A stretch of 64,000 bases of DNA from JABCYV01 sp963696025 (GTDB lineage Bacteria; Acidobacteriota; Terriglobia; Terriglobales; Acidobacteriaceae), in NCBI GenBank assembly GCA_963696025.1, contig CAVOII010000009.1:307562-371561 (forward strand), given 5' to 3'. Numbering within the stretch: the stretch's first letter is position 1; every line of letters begins with the position of its first letter. This document shows, piece after piece, positions 1 through 7,933 of the stretch. The notes below the pieces were generated by a model. That model did not search any database. It saw nothing but the letters and a program-made list of their open reading frames with translations, and had not been told where the DNA came from. The translations under genes and the position numbers were made by a program.

Positions 1-2264
1 CGTTTCCGGCGAGATGGCACACCCATTACGAAGAAACCAGCCAGCAAGGCTCCGCCGCTAGCTGCGAACCATCCGATCCCAGGACGGCCCTGCGGAGAAA
101 CCTTCGCAAGCGCGCTCGGAGCGCTCGTGGCAACACTTAGGCTGGCTGTGGCGCTGGAGCCGTTGACCGACACGGAAGACGCGCTGAGCGAGCAGGTAAT
201 CTCAGCCGTCGTCGAACAGGGAGCAAAGGAGAGATTAACCGTCCCACTAAAGCCGTTCATTGCGGTGACAGTAATAGTCGATGCGCCCGACTGTCCCGGA
301 GAGGAAAGGTTGACCGCAGTGCTTCCGACTGCGAAGTCGTGGGAAGCTGAGAAGCTTGGCCAGGAGCGAACCAGATTGTTTCCATCCACCGAGCCCAATC
401 CGGTTACCAGATCGTAGCCGACAGCGGCGGTGTAGCCGATGCAAGGTACTGAACATCCCGCAGGCGTTGTACTTGGGCAATTTGGACTACCGGCGGTGCA
501 GGGGACTTGGTTGTTGCCCTTGGTGATGTCGTGGAACGCGCTCCCCAAGGTGGTATACAGCGTCGGATTAACGTTGCCTAATCCCTTGGATTGGGTCGCC
601 TGGTTAAGAATCGCCAAGATACCGGCAAAGGTCGGAGCACCCGCGGAAGTCCCTCCCACGGCATCCAAATTAGAGTTGCTGTCCCGGAATCCGTTGGTAC
701 AGGGGTGCGGGTCGGTCGATACGGCGGGAGGCGAGCAGAATAAGTAAGAATCATGAAAGTTGGAGGCGTTCAGCGCAACATCGGGCACGTCACGCGCACC
801 GTCACTCGGCGTCTTAGTTGTTTGCCAACTGGGCTTGGTAAAGATCGCGCTCTTGCCGCCGCCGGTAGCTGCTAATGTTCCAGACTCGGTAGTATCGTTC
901 CAACCCATCTCCGGGATGTAGCTGAGGGCAGACCCCATGTCGGTGTTATTGCCGGCATTCCAATAGGGGGTAGTTACCGGGGGAATGCCACCCCCGAGAT
1001 CGCCCATGAACTCGCTTCCACCCACGCCGGTAACCTCGGGGATGCTCGCGGGCGCGTCCACCGCTAGGCCCAGACTAGCGACTGCAGGAGTGGTCTGAAG
1101 GTCACCGTCGCAATCGGCTGCGCCAGCGTCGCCGGCCGGAGAAGTAATAGTTTGACCCTGGGAGTTCGCTTGCTGCACTGATACCCGTGTCGCCTGGGCA
1201 TTCGCTGTTCCCATGTCGGCCTCACAAAGCCCGAAGCTGTTGCTGACGATTGGCGCGACCTTGTTGTCGATGGCAAATGTTAATGCATCAAACGCGCCGC
1301 CATTAGCGTTTGGGCCGACAAGGACAAAAACGATATTTGCGCCTTTTGCGACCGCGCCGGACCACTCGAGGTCAAGGTCTGCCTCCATTTCGTCGCCATT
1401 GTGTGTCGGAGTTCCGGTGCCGGCCACGGTGATGATTTGGGGTTCGTTCGCGGGCAAGCCCGAAAGACTACGAAAAGTATCGATGTCGCTCAGGGTGACC
1501 GCGCTGTCCCCCACCACGGCGATCGTCTGACCGGTACCATCGAATCCAGAGGCGTAGAGCGCCTTCAGGTCATAAATGGTGGCAAAGTCATCGGGCACGA
1601 GGAAGTGGTTTCCCGAAATGCTAGAAGTAAAGCGAGCATCGACTCTCCGTGCTCTTGGCTTAGGACGGAAGTCGTTCAGATTGCCGACGCTCGAAACGGT
1701 GTCAGCTATAGCCGCCGGAACAGAAAGTTCTGTGGCATTCGCGAAGTGGGACTCGCCATCGAGCTGATAGCGATGGATCTCGGTGCGGAAAGTTTCTTCG
1801 ATCTGAGAGACGGTGCCGGAGAAGAAGACGCGATTACGGCCGCGCGCGGTCTCATTGACGGTCAGACCCTTCGACTGCAGCCAGGCGGAGACTTTGGCCA
1901 GGTCGTTCTGGGTCATGCCGAAGCGATCGGCGTACTGCTCCGCAGTCAGCCATTTGTGATAATTCGAGGATGTGCGGTCCTGTTGTTGCGCAAGCAGCGT
2001 TTCGAGAGCATTCTGCTGGGCAGGCGACGGTTTGAATACAACGGCGGCGCGATTGATTTTCATGCTGCCATCAGCCCGTCCCTGATCAAACTCGGGTCTG
2101 GCAAGACCATGCACGTTCCCTGGAAGAATGGACATCTGACCATCGTCAATGGGACCGCGCACGCGATCCTGGGCAATGGTTTGTGCAAAAGAAGCCGCCG
2201 CCGCGCTCAGCAACAAGAAGATCGCGACACACTTGGGGAAGAAGACCACTGAGGTCCTTGCCAT
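1..2264 (-). CDS. Secreted sedolisin (S53, pro-kumamolisin-type) serine protease, 3' end cut by window edge
   Basis: An open frame runs from an ATG at 2264 to the left edge (754 codons) with no stop. The ATG is preceded by AGGAGAGGGTG, a strong ribosome site. The first ~25 residues are a signal peptide. A pro-kumamolisin activation domain follows, then the S53 catalytic domain with the Glu/Asp pair in MEADLD (about residues 294 and 298) and the nucleophile Ser in GGTSAGAP (about 540). A GYDLVTGLGS stretch matches the family's calcium site. After the protease come a Ser/Thr-rich Ig-like domain and, at the very edge, a hydrophobic segment followed by SRRK, which looks like a C-terminal membrane anchor. 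Only a few residues are probably missing. S53 enzymes are acid-active secreted endopeptidases; the substrate is unknown. Confidence 0.93.
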   Translation of the reverse strand, partial: MARTSVVFFPKCVAIFLLLSAAAASFAQTIAQDRVRGPIDDGQMSILPGNVHGLARPEFDQGRADGSMKINRAAVVFKPSPAQQNALETLLAQQQDRTSSNYHKWLTAEQYADRFGMTQNDLAKVSAWLQSKGLTVNETARGRNRVFFSGTVSQIEETFRTEIHRYQLDGESHFANATELSVPAAIADTVSSVGNLNDFRPKPRARRVDARFTSSISGNHFLVPDDFATIYDLKALYASGFDGTGQTIAVVGDSAVTLSDIDTFRSLSGLPANEPQIITVAGTGTPTHNGDEMEADLDLEWSGAVAKGANIVFVLVGPNANGGAFDALTFAIDNKVAPIVSNSFGLCEADMGTANAQATRVSVQQANSQGQTITSPAGDAGAADCDGDLQTTPAVASLGLAVDAPASIPEVTGVGGSEFMGDLGGGIPPVTTPYWNAGNNTDMGSALSYIPEMGWNDTTESGTLAATGGGKSAIFTKPSWQTTKTPSDGARDVPDVALNASNFHDSYLFCSPPAVSTDPHPCTNGFRDSNSNLDAVGGTSAGAPTFAGILAILNQATQSKGLGNVNPTLYTTLGSAFHDITKGNNQVPCTAGSPNCPSTTPAGCSVPCIGYTAAVGYDLVTGLGSVDGNNLVRSWPSFSASHDFAVGSTAVNLSSPGQSGASTITVTAMNGFSGTVNLSFAPCSTTAEITCSLSASSVSVNGSSATASLSVATSAPSALAKVSPQGRPGIGWFAASGGALLAGFFVMGVPSRRK

Positions 2265-2654
2265 CACCCTCTCCTGTATTTTGGCTACACCGTGCCCGCT
2301 GAATCCCGCCCGTTTGAAGTATGGATTCAGACTATGGGTTTTAGGATGCTCGCGCGGCATCCGCCTGTCGTAAAGAATATGTCTTAAAGAATGCCATCAG
2401 GCGATTTGTTTGGTCACCACACGAAAGGCCATCAACCGAGGGACTGCGGCGACGATCAAGCTGGAAATCGGAGCAAGAAGGTTTGTTGATCCGCGGAAGA
2501 TTTTGACGCTGATACGAAACTTGACAAATCGGGGGTGCGAGTCGTTCGATTCCTTCGACACACAAGGTCGGTTACTTCCGTCACGCCGCGAGGCCAATCC
2601 GAAATCCCGGGCTCTGCGAGGGACCCTCGCCCACAACCAACTTGGGAATCTGAG
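2265..2654. other. Intergenic region, nothing recognised
   Basis: About 390 bases between the divergent sedolisin start and the 3' end of tRNA-Val. Short open frames exist on both strands, but none has a ribosome site or recognisable protein, so I call no gene. It should hold the sedolisin promoter, which I could not pin down. Confidence 0.5.
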
Positions 2655-2729
2655 TGGTGGGCGCTATAGGATTCGAACCTATGACTTCCACCGTGTGAAG
2701 ATGGCACTCTACCGCTGAGTTAAGCGCCC
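2655..2729 (-). tRNA. tRNA-Val (anticodon CAC)
   Basis: The reverse complement folds as a full cloverleaf. The acceptor stem is GGGCGCT/AGCGCCC, the D stem ACTC/GAGT, the anticodon stem CCATC/GGTGG with loop TTCACAC (anticodon CAC, reading GUG), and the T arm ATAGG-TTCGAAT-CCTAT. The discriminator is A and the CCA end is encoded (2655-2657). Confidence 0.95.
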
Positions 2730-2860
2730 ACTCGTTTTATCACAGCAGCAGCCGCTATATTGTAGCAAACGAAAGCATTTTCACCTGCCCCGGAGCGTGA
2801 TAGCCTAATCTTCCGCCGCGCTCCCTGAGCGTCCTCGCGCCGGCGGGCTGAGACCTCCGG

Positions 2861-3643
2861 ATGGCGAACGACCCACGACCCAGCAAAACGCCCCTATTGC
2901 CCTCGGTCAAAGGGACTTCCGAACCTACTCCGGAGCCATCGGAGGCGCAACTTTCGCCCCCGGAGGGGGTTGAATCAGATGTGAGCAGTATAGCCATCGA
3001 TCGCGGGTTGCTCGCGATAGGGGGTGCGCCCTCGCGGCAACAAGTTGGGGCGGAGGCCACTGTGCCCAGCGAGGGGCTGAGCGACGCTGATGTGATGCTC
3101 CGAGCCAAGGCTGGGGACGAAACTGCATTCGATTATCTGGTGCAAAAATATCGCCGACCCATGCTGAACTTTATGTACCGCATGGCGCACAATGCCGCGG
3201 TTGCGGAGGACCTGGCGCAGGAAGTTTTTCTGCGGGTCTATCGCTCGCGCGAAAGTTATGAAGCCAGTGCTAAGTTCACGACTTGGTTGTATCGCATCGC
3301 AACTAACCTGGCGGTGAACCATGCACGCGACACGCGCCACGAGCGTCCAGAAAAGATGGTCAGCCTGGACGAGCCGGACGAGGACAGCGGCCGCAGGTTG
3401 GATGTGGCAGATGCGGCTTTGAGCGCCGAGGATATGCTGGTGCGGAAGGAACGCCTGGCCGCCATCCGCCAGCGCGTGCAGGGATTACCAGAACGGCAAA
3501 GGATTGCTGTGGTGATGCACAAGTACCAGCAGATGGACTATCGGGAGATTGCTGAAGTTTTGAAGCTGAGCGAGTCAGCTACGAAGTCATTATTGTTTCG
3601 CGCGTACGAGACTCTGCGCGAGCAGTTAAGAGAGTTTATTTAA
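2861..3643 (+). CDS. ECF-type RNA polymerase sigma factor (sigma-70 family)
   Basis: 260 residues. A disordered Pro/Ser/Glu-rich stretch fills the first ~75. Sigma region 2 spans roughly 78-150 (DEXAFDYLV-like start, DLAQEVFLRVYR, TWLYRIATNLAVNHAR). Region 4 spans roughly 200-255 (LPERQRIAVVMHKYQ, then the helix-turn-helix YREIAEVLKLSESATKSLL). No region 3 is seen, as expected for an ECF factor. The N-terminal extension is longer than usual and the ATG at 2861 has only a weak ribosome site, so the true start may lie downstream. The next gene encodes a zinc-finger anti-sigma factor, so the pair is probably a stress-response switch acting on envelope genes (inference). Confidence 0.93.
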   Translation: MANDPRPSKTPLLPSVKGTSEPTPEPSEAQLSPPEGVESDVSSIAIDRGLLAIGGAPSRQQVGAEATVPSEGLSDADVMLRAKAGDETAFDYLVQKYRRPMLNFMYRMAHNAAVAEDLAQEVFLRVYRSRESYEASAKFTTWLYRIATNLAVNHARDTRHERPEKMVSLDEPDEDSGRRLDVADAALSAEDMLVRKERLAAIRQRVQGLPERQRIAVVMHKYQQMDYREIAEVLKLSESATKSLLFRAYETLREQLREFI

Positions 3644-3677
3644 CGGAGAGAACGGTTTGTCTACGAGGAAAGAAGTC

Positions 3678-4163
3678 ATGAAGTGCAATGAAATTCGCGA
3701 ACTGATGCCGGACCTGGCTTCCGGACTAAGCGCGGTCACGCCCGAAGTGAACGAACATGTGAGTGCTTGCGTGGAGTGCGCGGGGAAGCTGGAAGATTTT
3801 CGCCAGACCATGGCGTTGCTGGATGAGTGGCAGGCGCCAGAGCCCTCGCCATATTTTGACGTGCGCCTGAAGGCTCGTTTGCGCGAGGAAGCGGCGAAAC
3901 CAGCCCGCGCCTGGCTGCACTGGCTGCCCCGGCCGGCGCTGGCCGTATCACTGGCGTTGGCGATGGTGGTAGGCGTCTCTCTTATCCAAAGAGGCGGCTT
4001 GCATCCGCCCGTGACTTCTAACGGTCCTATTGTCGATATTGTGCCGACGCCGGGCACTGCAGTAGGCGACTTGCAAGCTTTGGATAAGAACCACGATATC
4101 TATGCGGATTTCGATCTGCTGGATGATCTGGAAGTGCAGCAGGACGTGAACGCGAATCCGTAA
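3678..4163 (+). CDS. Membrane anti-sigma factor with zinc-finger (HxxxCxxC)
   Basis: Starts at ATG 3678, preceded by GAGGAAAG; a TTG at 3657 with its own GGAGAG is an alternative that adds seven residues. The N-terminus (MKCNEIRELMPDLASGLS) and the HVSACVEC motif match the zinc-binding anti-sigma (ZAS/zf-HC2) domain. A single membrane helix lies near residues 95-112 (ALAVSLALAMVVGVSLI), followed by a ~55-residue extracytoplasmic tail. It lies 34 bases after the ECF sigma gene (14 if TTG is used), so it should hold that sigma factor inactive at the membrane. The release signal is unknown. Confidence 0.9.
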   Translation: MKCNEIRELMPDLASGLSAVTPEVNEHVSACVECAGKLEDFRQTMALLDEWQAPEPSPYFDVRLKARLREEAAKPARAWLHWLPRPALAVSLALAMVVGVSLIQRGGLHPPVTSNGPIVDIVPTPGTAVGDLQALDKNHDIYADFDLLDDLEVQQDVNANP

Positions 4164-4202
4164 GCAAGCAGTAGCGGGAAAATGGGGGACAGGGTGTTCG
4201 GC

Positions 4203-4853
4203 ATGAAGACTATGACATTAGGGATGGCGATCGCCAGCCTCGCGCTGGTGTTCGCAATCTCGCCGTGCCTCGCCCAGAACCACCGCAACGACAGTCGGCC
4301 GCCGCAGCATCCGGTACAACACGCAGCCCCTGTACCGCGGCCGGTTCAGCACCCGGCGCCGGCACAGCACCCTGTGCCCCGGCCCCCCCAGCAAGGGCAT
4401 CACGCAGGCCAGTGGCTTAACCAACAGCGGAACCTTCCGCTGGAGCAGCAGAGGAGAGCGCTGGAGAATGATCCTCAATTCCGCCGGCTTCCACCGGAGC
4501 GGCAGCAGGCTTTGCAGCAACGCCTGCAGCACTTCAACAGCCTACCTCCGCAGCGTCAGCAGCTGATCCTCAACCGCATGGAAACCTGGGAGCACCTGAC
4601 TCCGCAGCAGAAGGAGCAGGCGCGACAGCTCCATTCTCAGTTCTCGCAGCTGCCACCGGATCGCCGCCAGGCGGTTCAGAATGCGGTCAAGGCGCTACGC
4701 GGCATGCCGCCTGAGGCACGTCAACGGCAAATCGACTCCGATCGCTACAAGAGCATGTTCTCGCCCCAGGAGCGCGAATTGCTCCGCGGAACTTCCACGC
4801 TGCCCCTCGCTCCGGCGCCTGGGGAACAGAACGTAACAGGTCCGCCACAGTAG
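4203..4853 (+). CDS. Secreted Pro/Gln-rich DUF3106 protein
   Basis: A signal peptide (MKTMTLGMAIASLALVFA, cleavage near CLAQ) leads into a His/Pro-rich low-complexity stretch and then a DUF3106-like part. Units of LPPERQQALQQRLQHF and LPPQRQQLILNRMETW type repeat every ~25 residues and form amphipathic helices rich in Gln, Arg and Pro. An in-frame ATG at 4182 with GCGGGAAA upstream is an alternative start adding seven residues. It is third in the sigma/anti-sigma transcription unit. Periplasmic DUF3106 proteins often sit beside sigma/anti-sigma pairs in Acidobacteriota; the biochemical role is unknown. A periplasmic sensor or chaperone-like protein is possible (inference). Confidence 0.82.
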   Translation: MKTMTLGMAIASLALVFAISPCLAQNHRNDSRPPQHPVQHAAPVPRPVQHPAPAQHPVPRPPQQGHHAGQWLNQQRNLPLEQQRRALENDPQFRRLPPERQQALQQRLQHFNSLPPQRQQLILNRMETWEHLTPQQKEQARQLHSQFSQLPPDRRQAVQNAVKALRGMPPEARQRQIDSDRYKSMFSPQERELLRGTSTLPLAPAPGEQNVTGPPQ

Positions 4854-4877
4854 CTTGTTCTTCTTCTCTGTAAAAAT

Positions 4878-5801
4878 CTATCGGAACAAATTTCTGGCGA
4901 TGAACAGAGCATTCGCCGGACGCTCTGCCAGACGGCGCATTAAGTAGGGATACCACTCGGTGCCGAACGGAATGTAGACGCGCATACGCCAACCCTGCTT
5001 TACCAGGCTGCGCTGCAGGTCGCGACGAATGCCGTAGAGCATCTGGAACTCAAAGGCATCACGGGAAATATTTTCCCGAGTGGCGAAGGCTTTGGCCTCC
5101 TTGATAATGTTCTCGTCGTGAGTGGCGAGGCCATGGTAGATGCCACTTTTCATCAGGACTTTCATTAACTTTACATAGTTGTCATCCACTTCGGATCTCT
5201 TCTGAAACGCGATTTCCTCAGGTTCCTTGTACGCGCCTTTGCATAAGCGAATGCGGATGCCTTCGGCCAACAACTTTGCGATGTCGCTCTCGGCCCGCCG
5301 CATATAGGACTGGATGACCGCGCCGACCGATCCCTGTTGCCCGGGCATGCGGTGAAGTTCGTGGACAAAGTCGAGGGTACGCTGAGTGTAAGCCGAGCCT
5401 TCCATGTCCACGCGAACGAAATTGCGCGGGTTCATACTGGCGGCTTTGGCCACGAGCCCAGTAACCAGATCGCGGGCGATCTTTTCGTCCACGTCGAGGC
5501 CCATGTGGGTAAGCTTCAGGCTGATATTGGCGTTTAGTTTGCGGGCGGCGATTTCGTCGAGCAGTTGATGGTAAAGCTGGGCGCTGGCGTGGGCTTCGTC
5601 GGCGTTGGTGACATTTTCGCCCAGGTTATCGATGGAGACCCTCGGGCCCGACTGGTTGACGGCCTGAGCCGCGCGCAGCGCGTCTTCAACTTGCGTCCCA
5701 GCCACAAATCTACTGGAGACTCTTTGACCAATAGCGGAGCGCTCGGCCACGGCGCGCAGAGAGCGACTCTCCGAAAGTTTGATGAAGAGCGCCCTCAGCA
5801 C
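4878..5801 (-). CDS. Proline dehydrogenase (monofunctional PRODH)
   Basis: 307 residues from a GTG start with AAGGA upstream, the usual length for one-domain PRODH. The FAD-binding TIM barrel is recognisable: SLKLTHMGLD, FVRVDMEGSAYTQRTLDF, RIRLCKGAYKEP, LATHDENII, FEFQMLYGIR and the C-terminal RVYIPFGTEWYPYLMRRLAERPAN with the substrate-binding arginines. It oxidises L-proline to pyrroline-5-carboxylate and passes electrons to the quinone pool, normally at the membrane surface. No P5C dehydrogenase lies next to it, so the second step is encoded elsewhere. It converges on the DUF3106 gene. Confidence 0.95.
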   Translation of the reverse strand: MLRALFIKLSESRSLRAVAERSAIGQRVSSRFVAGTQVEDALRAAQAVNQSGPRVSIDNLGENVTNADEAHASAQLYHQLLDEIAARKLNANISLKLTHMGLDVDEKIARDLVTGLVAKAASMNPRNFVRVDMEGSAYTQRTLDFVHELHRMPGQQGSVGAVIQSYMRRAESDIAKLLAEGIRIRLCKGAYKEPEEIAFQKRSEVDDNYVKLMKVLMKSGIYHGLATHDENIIKEAKAFATRENISRDAFEFQMLYGIRRDLQRSLVKQGWRMRVYIPFGTEWYPYLMRRLAERPANALFIARNLFR

Positions 5802-5964
5802 GCCATTCCTTCAAGACCTGGCAAGATGGAATTACGAACGCCTTGAACGTGGATGAAAATCACAGAAAGTTGTACCACAAGCGGAGGTCATCGGAGGATG
5901 GAGTATCGAGCCGAGATGCTGGGATCCCATTCTGATCTAATCGTGTCTGATCAAATTAAGCAGG

Positions 5965-6312
5965 TCATTTGGGATCGAACTTAAATTCAACGGGCTCGAG
6001 GGTTTCGTGGGCGGCGGGCTGCCACTTCCACTTGCGGATAGCGCTCTCCGCTGCTTGCGCCAGTACGGGATGGCCGCCTCTGATCTGGACAGTTTTTACA
6101 GTACCATTGGACGCAACCAGCGCGTCCAACCGAACGCTGCCTTTCAGATTCATGGTGCGCGCCATCTCTGGGTACTCGGGTACAACCCGGCTCACAACTT
6201 TGCGGACCGGAGTCTCTTCCTGCTGCTGCGCAAATATCGAGACGGGAGCGAGGACGGCTGCCCAAAACACTAGCCATAACGCGGCTGAGGCGATGCGCCT
6301 TGAGTAGGTCAT
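5965..6312 (-). CDS. Small secreted TonB C-terminal-domain protein
   Basis: About 115 residues: a signal peptide (ending near IFAQQ) followed directly by a TonB_C domain (VVPEYPEMARTMNLKGSVRLDALVASNGTV, then AAESAIRKWKWQPA). There is no membrane-anchored N-terminus or proline-rich linker as in a true TonB, so it is not an energy transducer in the usual sense. Such minimal proteins are common in Acidobacteriota and their partners are unknown. ATG 6312 and GTG 6315 are both possible starts and neither has a clear ribosome site. Confidence 0.85.
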   Translation of the reverse strand: MTYSRRIASAALWLVFWAAVLAPVSIFAQQQEETPVRKVVSRVVPEYPEMARTMNLKGSVRLDALVASNGTVKTVQIRGGHPVLAQAAESAIRKWKWQPAAHETLEPVEFKFDPK

Positions 6313-6414
6313 CACAACCGCAGGTTATCCAAGTGCTCGGAAGGGGTGAAGATGACTATGGTAACTTCGAGTTCCGTGCCGGGAGGACCAGTACGGGGTT
6401 TGGCTTCCCTGGTG

Positions 6415-6684
6415 CTAGGTCAGAAACATCTCATCCACATAACACCAGCGCCAATTCTCGCCGGGCTCAAATGATTGCATGATGGGATGCTTAGTTTGGT
6501 GAAAATGCTTGGTGGCGTGCTTGTTCTTGGACGAGTCACAGCAGCCAACGTGGCCACAACTCAGGCATTCGCGCAAATGGACCCAAGTATCGCCGATCTC
6601 CAGACACTCCTTGCAGCCTTTACCACTGGGGGTCACGTCCCGAATTTCTTTTAGATGAGAACAAGTCGTTTGTGCTTTGGGCAT
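6415..6684 (-). CDS. UBP-type zinc finger protein
   Basis: 89 residues that consist almost entirely of one ZnF-UBP domain: C-x-H near the start, GCKECLEIGDTWVHLRECLSCGHVGCCDSS, then HFHQTKHPIMQSFEPGENWRWCYVDE. The ATG is preceded by GGAGGTGTTCG, an excellent ribosome site. In eukaryotes this fold binds free ubiquitin C-termini. Bacterial one-domain versions are widespread and uncharacterised, so no function is proposed. It is transcribed alone, upstream of the TonB_C gene on the same strand. Confidence 0.93.
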   Translation of the reverse strand: MPKAQTTCSHLKEIRDVTPSGKGCKECLEIGDTWVHLRECLSCGHVGCCDSSKNKHATKHFHQTKHPIMQSFEPGENWRWCYVDEMFLT

Positions 6685-6741
6685 CGAACACCTCCGGTAT
6701 GATTTCTTATTGAGCGGCCATTGTAGAAAATAGTTAGACCT

Positions 6742-7794
6742 TTACCTCGGCCGGCTGCTTGACAGCCCAGTCCTAAGCGCGTCATTTGCAGTTACGTCCA
6801 ACGTTCTCTCGTGGAACCAGTTGGGGTAGATCGGCGTAGGCGCCGTGGCCTGGTCGAGTTCGGCGAGTTCCTCCACGGGAAGCTTGAGATCGGCAGCGCC
6901 CAGGTTATCTTCCAGCTGCGTGGTTTTGCTCGCGCCCAAAAGGATGGTCGAGACGCAGGATTTTGTCAGGAGCCACCCCAGCGCCACTTGCGCCACCGTA
7001 GCGTGGTTGCGATCCGCCACAATTTTCATCTTCTCGATCAGGTCGTAGCCCTTCTTGCGATCTGTGGGAAGGAAATCAAAGCCGGTAAGACGACCTCTGC
7101 CGCCGGTGGGATCCTGCCGAGTGTAGCGGCCACTCAGGAAACCGCTAGCCAGCGGACTCCACACCACCAACCCGATACCCGCGTCCACGCAAAACGGAAC
7201 GACTTCATGCTCTACGTCGCGGCCGATCAGGGAGTAGTACATTTGTGCAGCGACGAAGGGCGAATAGTTGTGGAGCTTCTGAATACCCAAGATCTTTGCG
7301 CTTTGCCAAGCCGCAAGATTCGAGTATCCGACGTATCGCACCAGTCCGCGCTGGACCAGGTTGTCCAGAGCATGCGCCGTCTCCTCGAAAGGTGTAAATG
7401 GATCGGGCTTGTGAATTGATAGAAGATCAATGTACTCGGTGCCGAGGCGGCGCAGTGAGGCCTCGGCTGCTGCGAGAATGTAAGCGTAGGAAGCTCCAGC
7501 GTGAATCACAGCGTCACCGGAGCGGAAGCCAACCTTGGTCGAGACGATCACGTCTTTGCGGCGTGGGCCCAGCGCTCTGCCCAACATGATTTCAGACTCT
7601 CCGCCGGCATAGGCGTCGGCGGTGTCAAAGAAGTTGATGCCTGAGTCCAGCGCACGGTGAACCAGGGCGCTAGCCTCGTCCTGGCCGGTTTTTGCCACCG
7701 CGGCCATGGTGCCCGAGCCTTTGCCAAAGGTCATGACGCCGAACGCGAGACGCGAAACGATGAGACCGCTGTTGCCGAGGCGAGCAAATTGCAT
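6742..7794 (-). CDS. Aldo/keto reductase
   Basis: 350 residues. The catalytic tetrad of the AKR (beta/alpha)8 barrel is visible: Asp57 and Tyr62 in FFDTADAYAGGESE, Lys87 in STKVGF and His128 in LSIHKPD. The NADPH-binding C-terminal stretch (ILLGASKTTQLEDNLGA) is also present. It should reduce aldehydes or ketones with NADPH in the cytoplasm; the substrate cannot be told from sequence. Transcription is on the minus strand and the gene appears independent of its neighbours. Confidence 0.93.
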   Translation of the reverse strand: MQFARLGNSGLIVSRLAFGVMTFGKGSGTMAAVAKTGQDEASALVHRALDSGINFFDTADAYAGGESEIMLGRALGPRRKDVIVSTKVGFRSGDAVIHAGASYAYILAAAEASLRRLGTEYIDLLSIHKPDPFTPFEETAHALDNLVQRGLVRYVGYSNLAAWQSAKILGIQKLHNYSPFVAAQMYYSLIGRDVEHEVVPFCVDAGIGLVVWSPLASGFLSGRYTRQDPTGGRGRLTGFDFLPTDRKKGYDLIEKMKIVADRNHATVAQVALGWLLTKSCVSTILLGASKTTQLEDNLGAADLKLPVEELAELDQATAPTPIYPNWFHERTLDVTANDALRTGLSSSRPR

Positions 7795-7933
7795 GCGGGG
7801 AGGTCCTTACCCGATAGGTTACCTGCTGTTCGACGCGCGCCAGTCGCGTTCGGATTCAAAAAGTGCGGATCAAGGTTGACTGTAGATCCGAGTTAATTCA
7901 GGTGCGACTATCCATAAAATCAGTTCTCGGTTC

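Noticed and set aside
1401..2252. 283-codon open frame on the plus strand
   Set aside because: It lies opposite the sedolisin gene, whose minus-strand frame has a signal peptide, catalytic motifs and a strong ribosome site.
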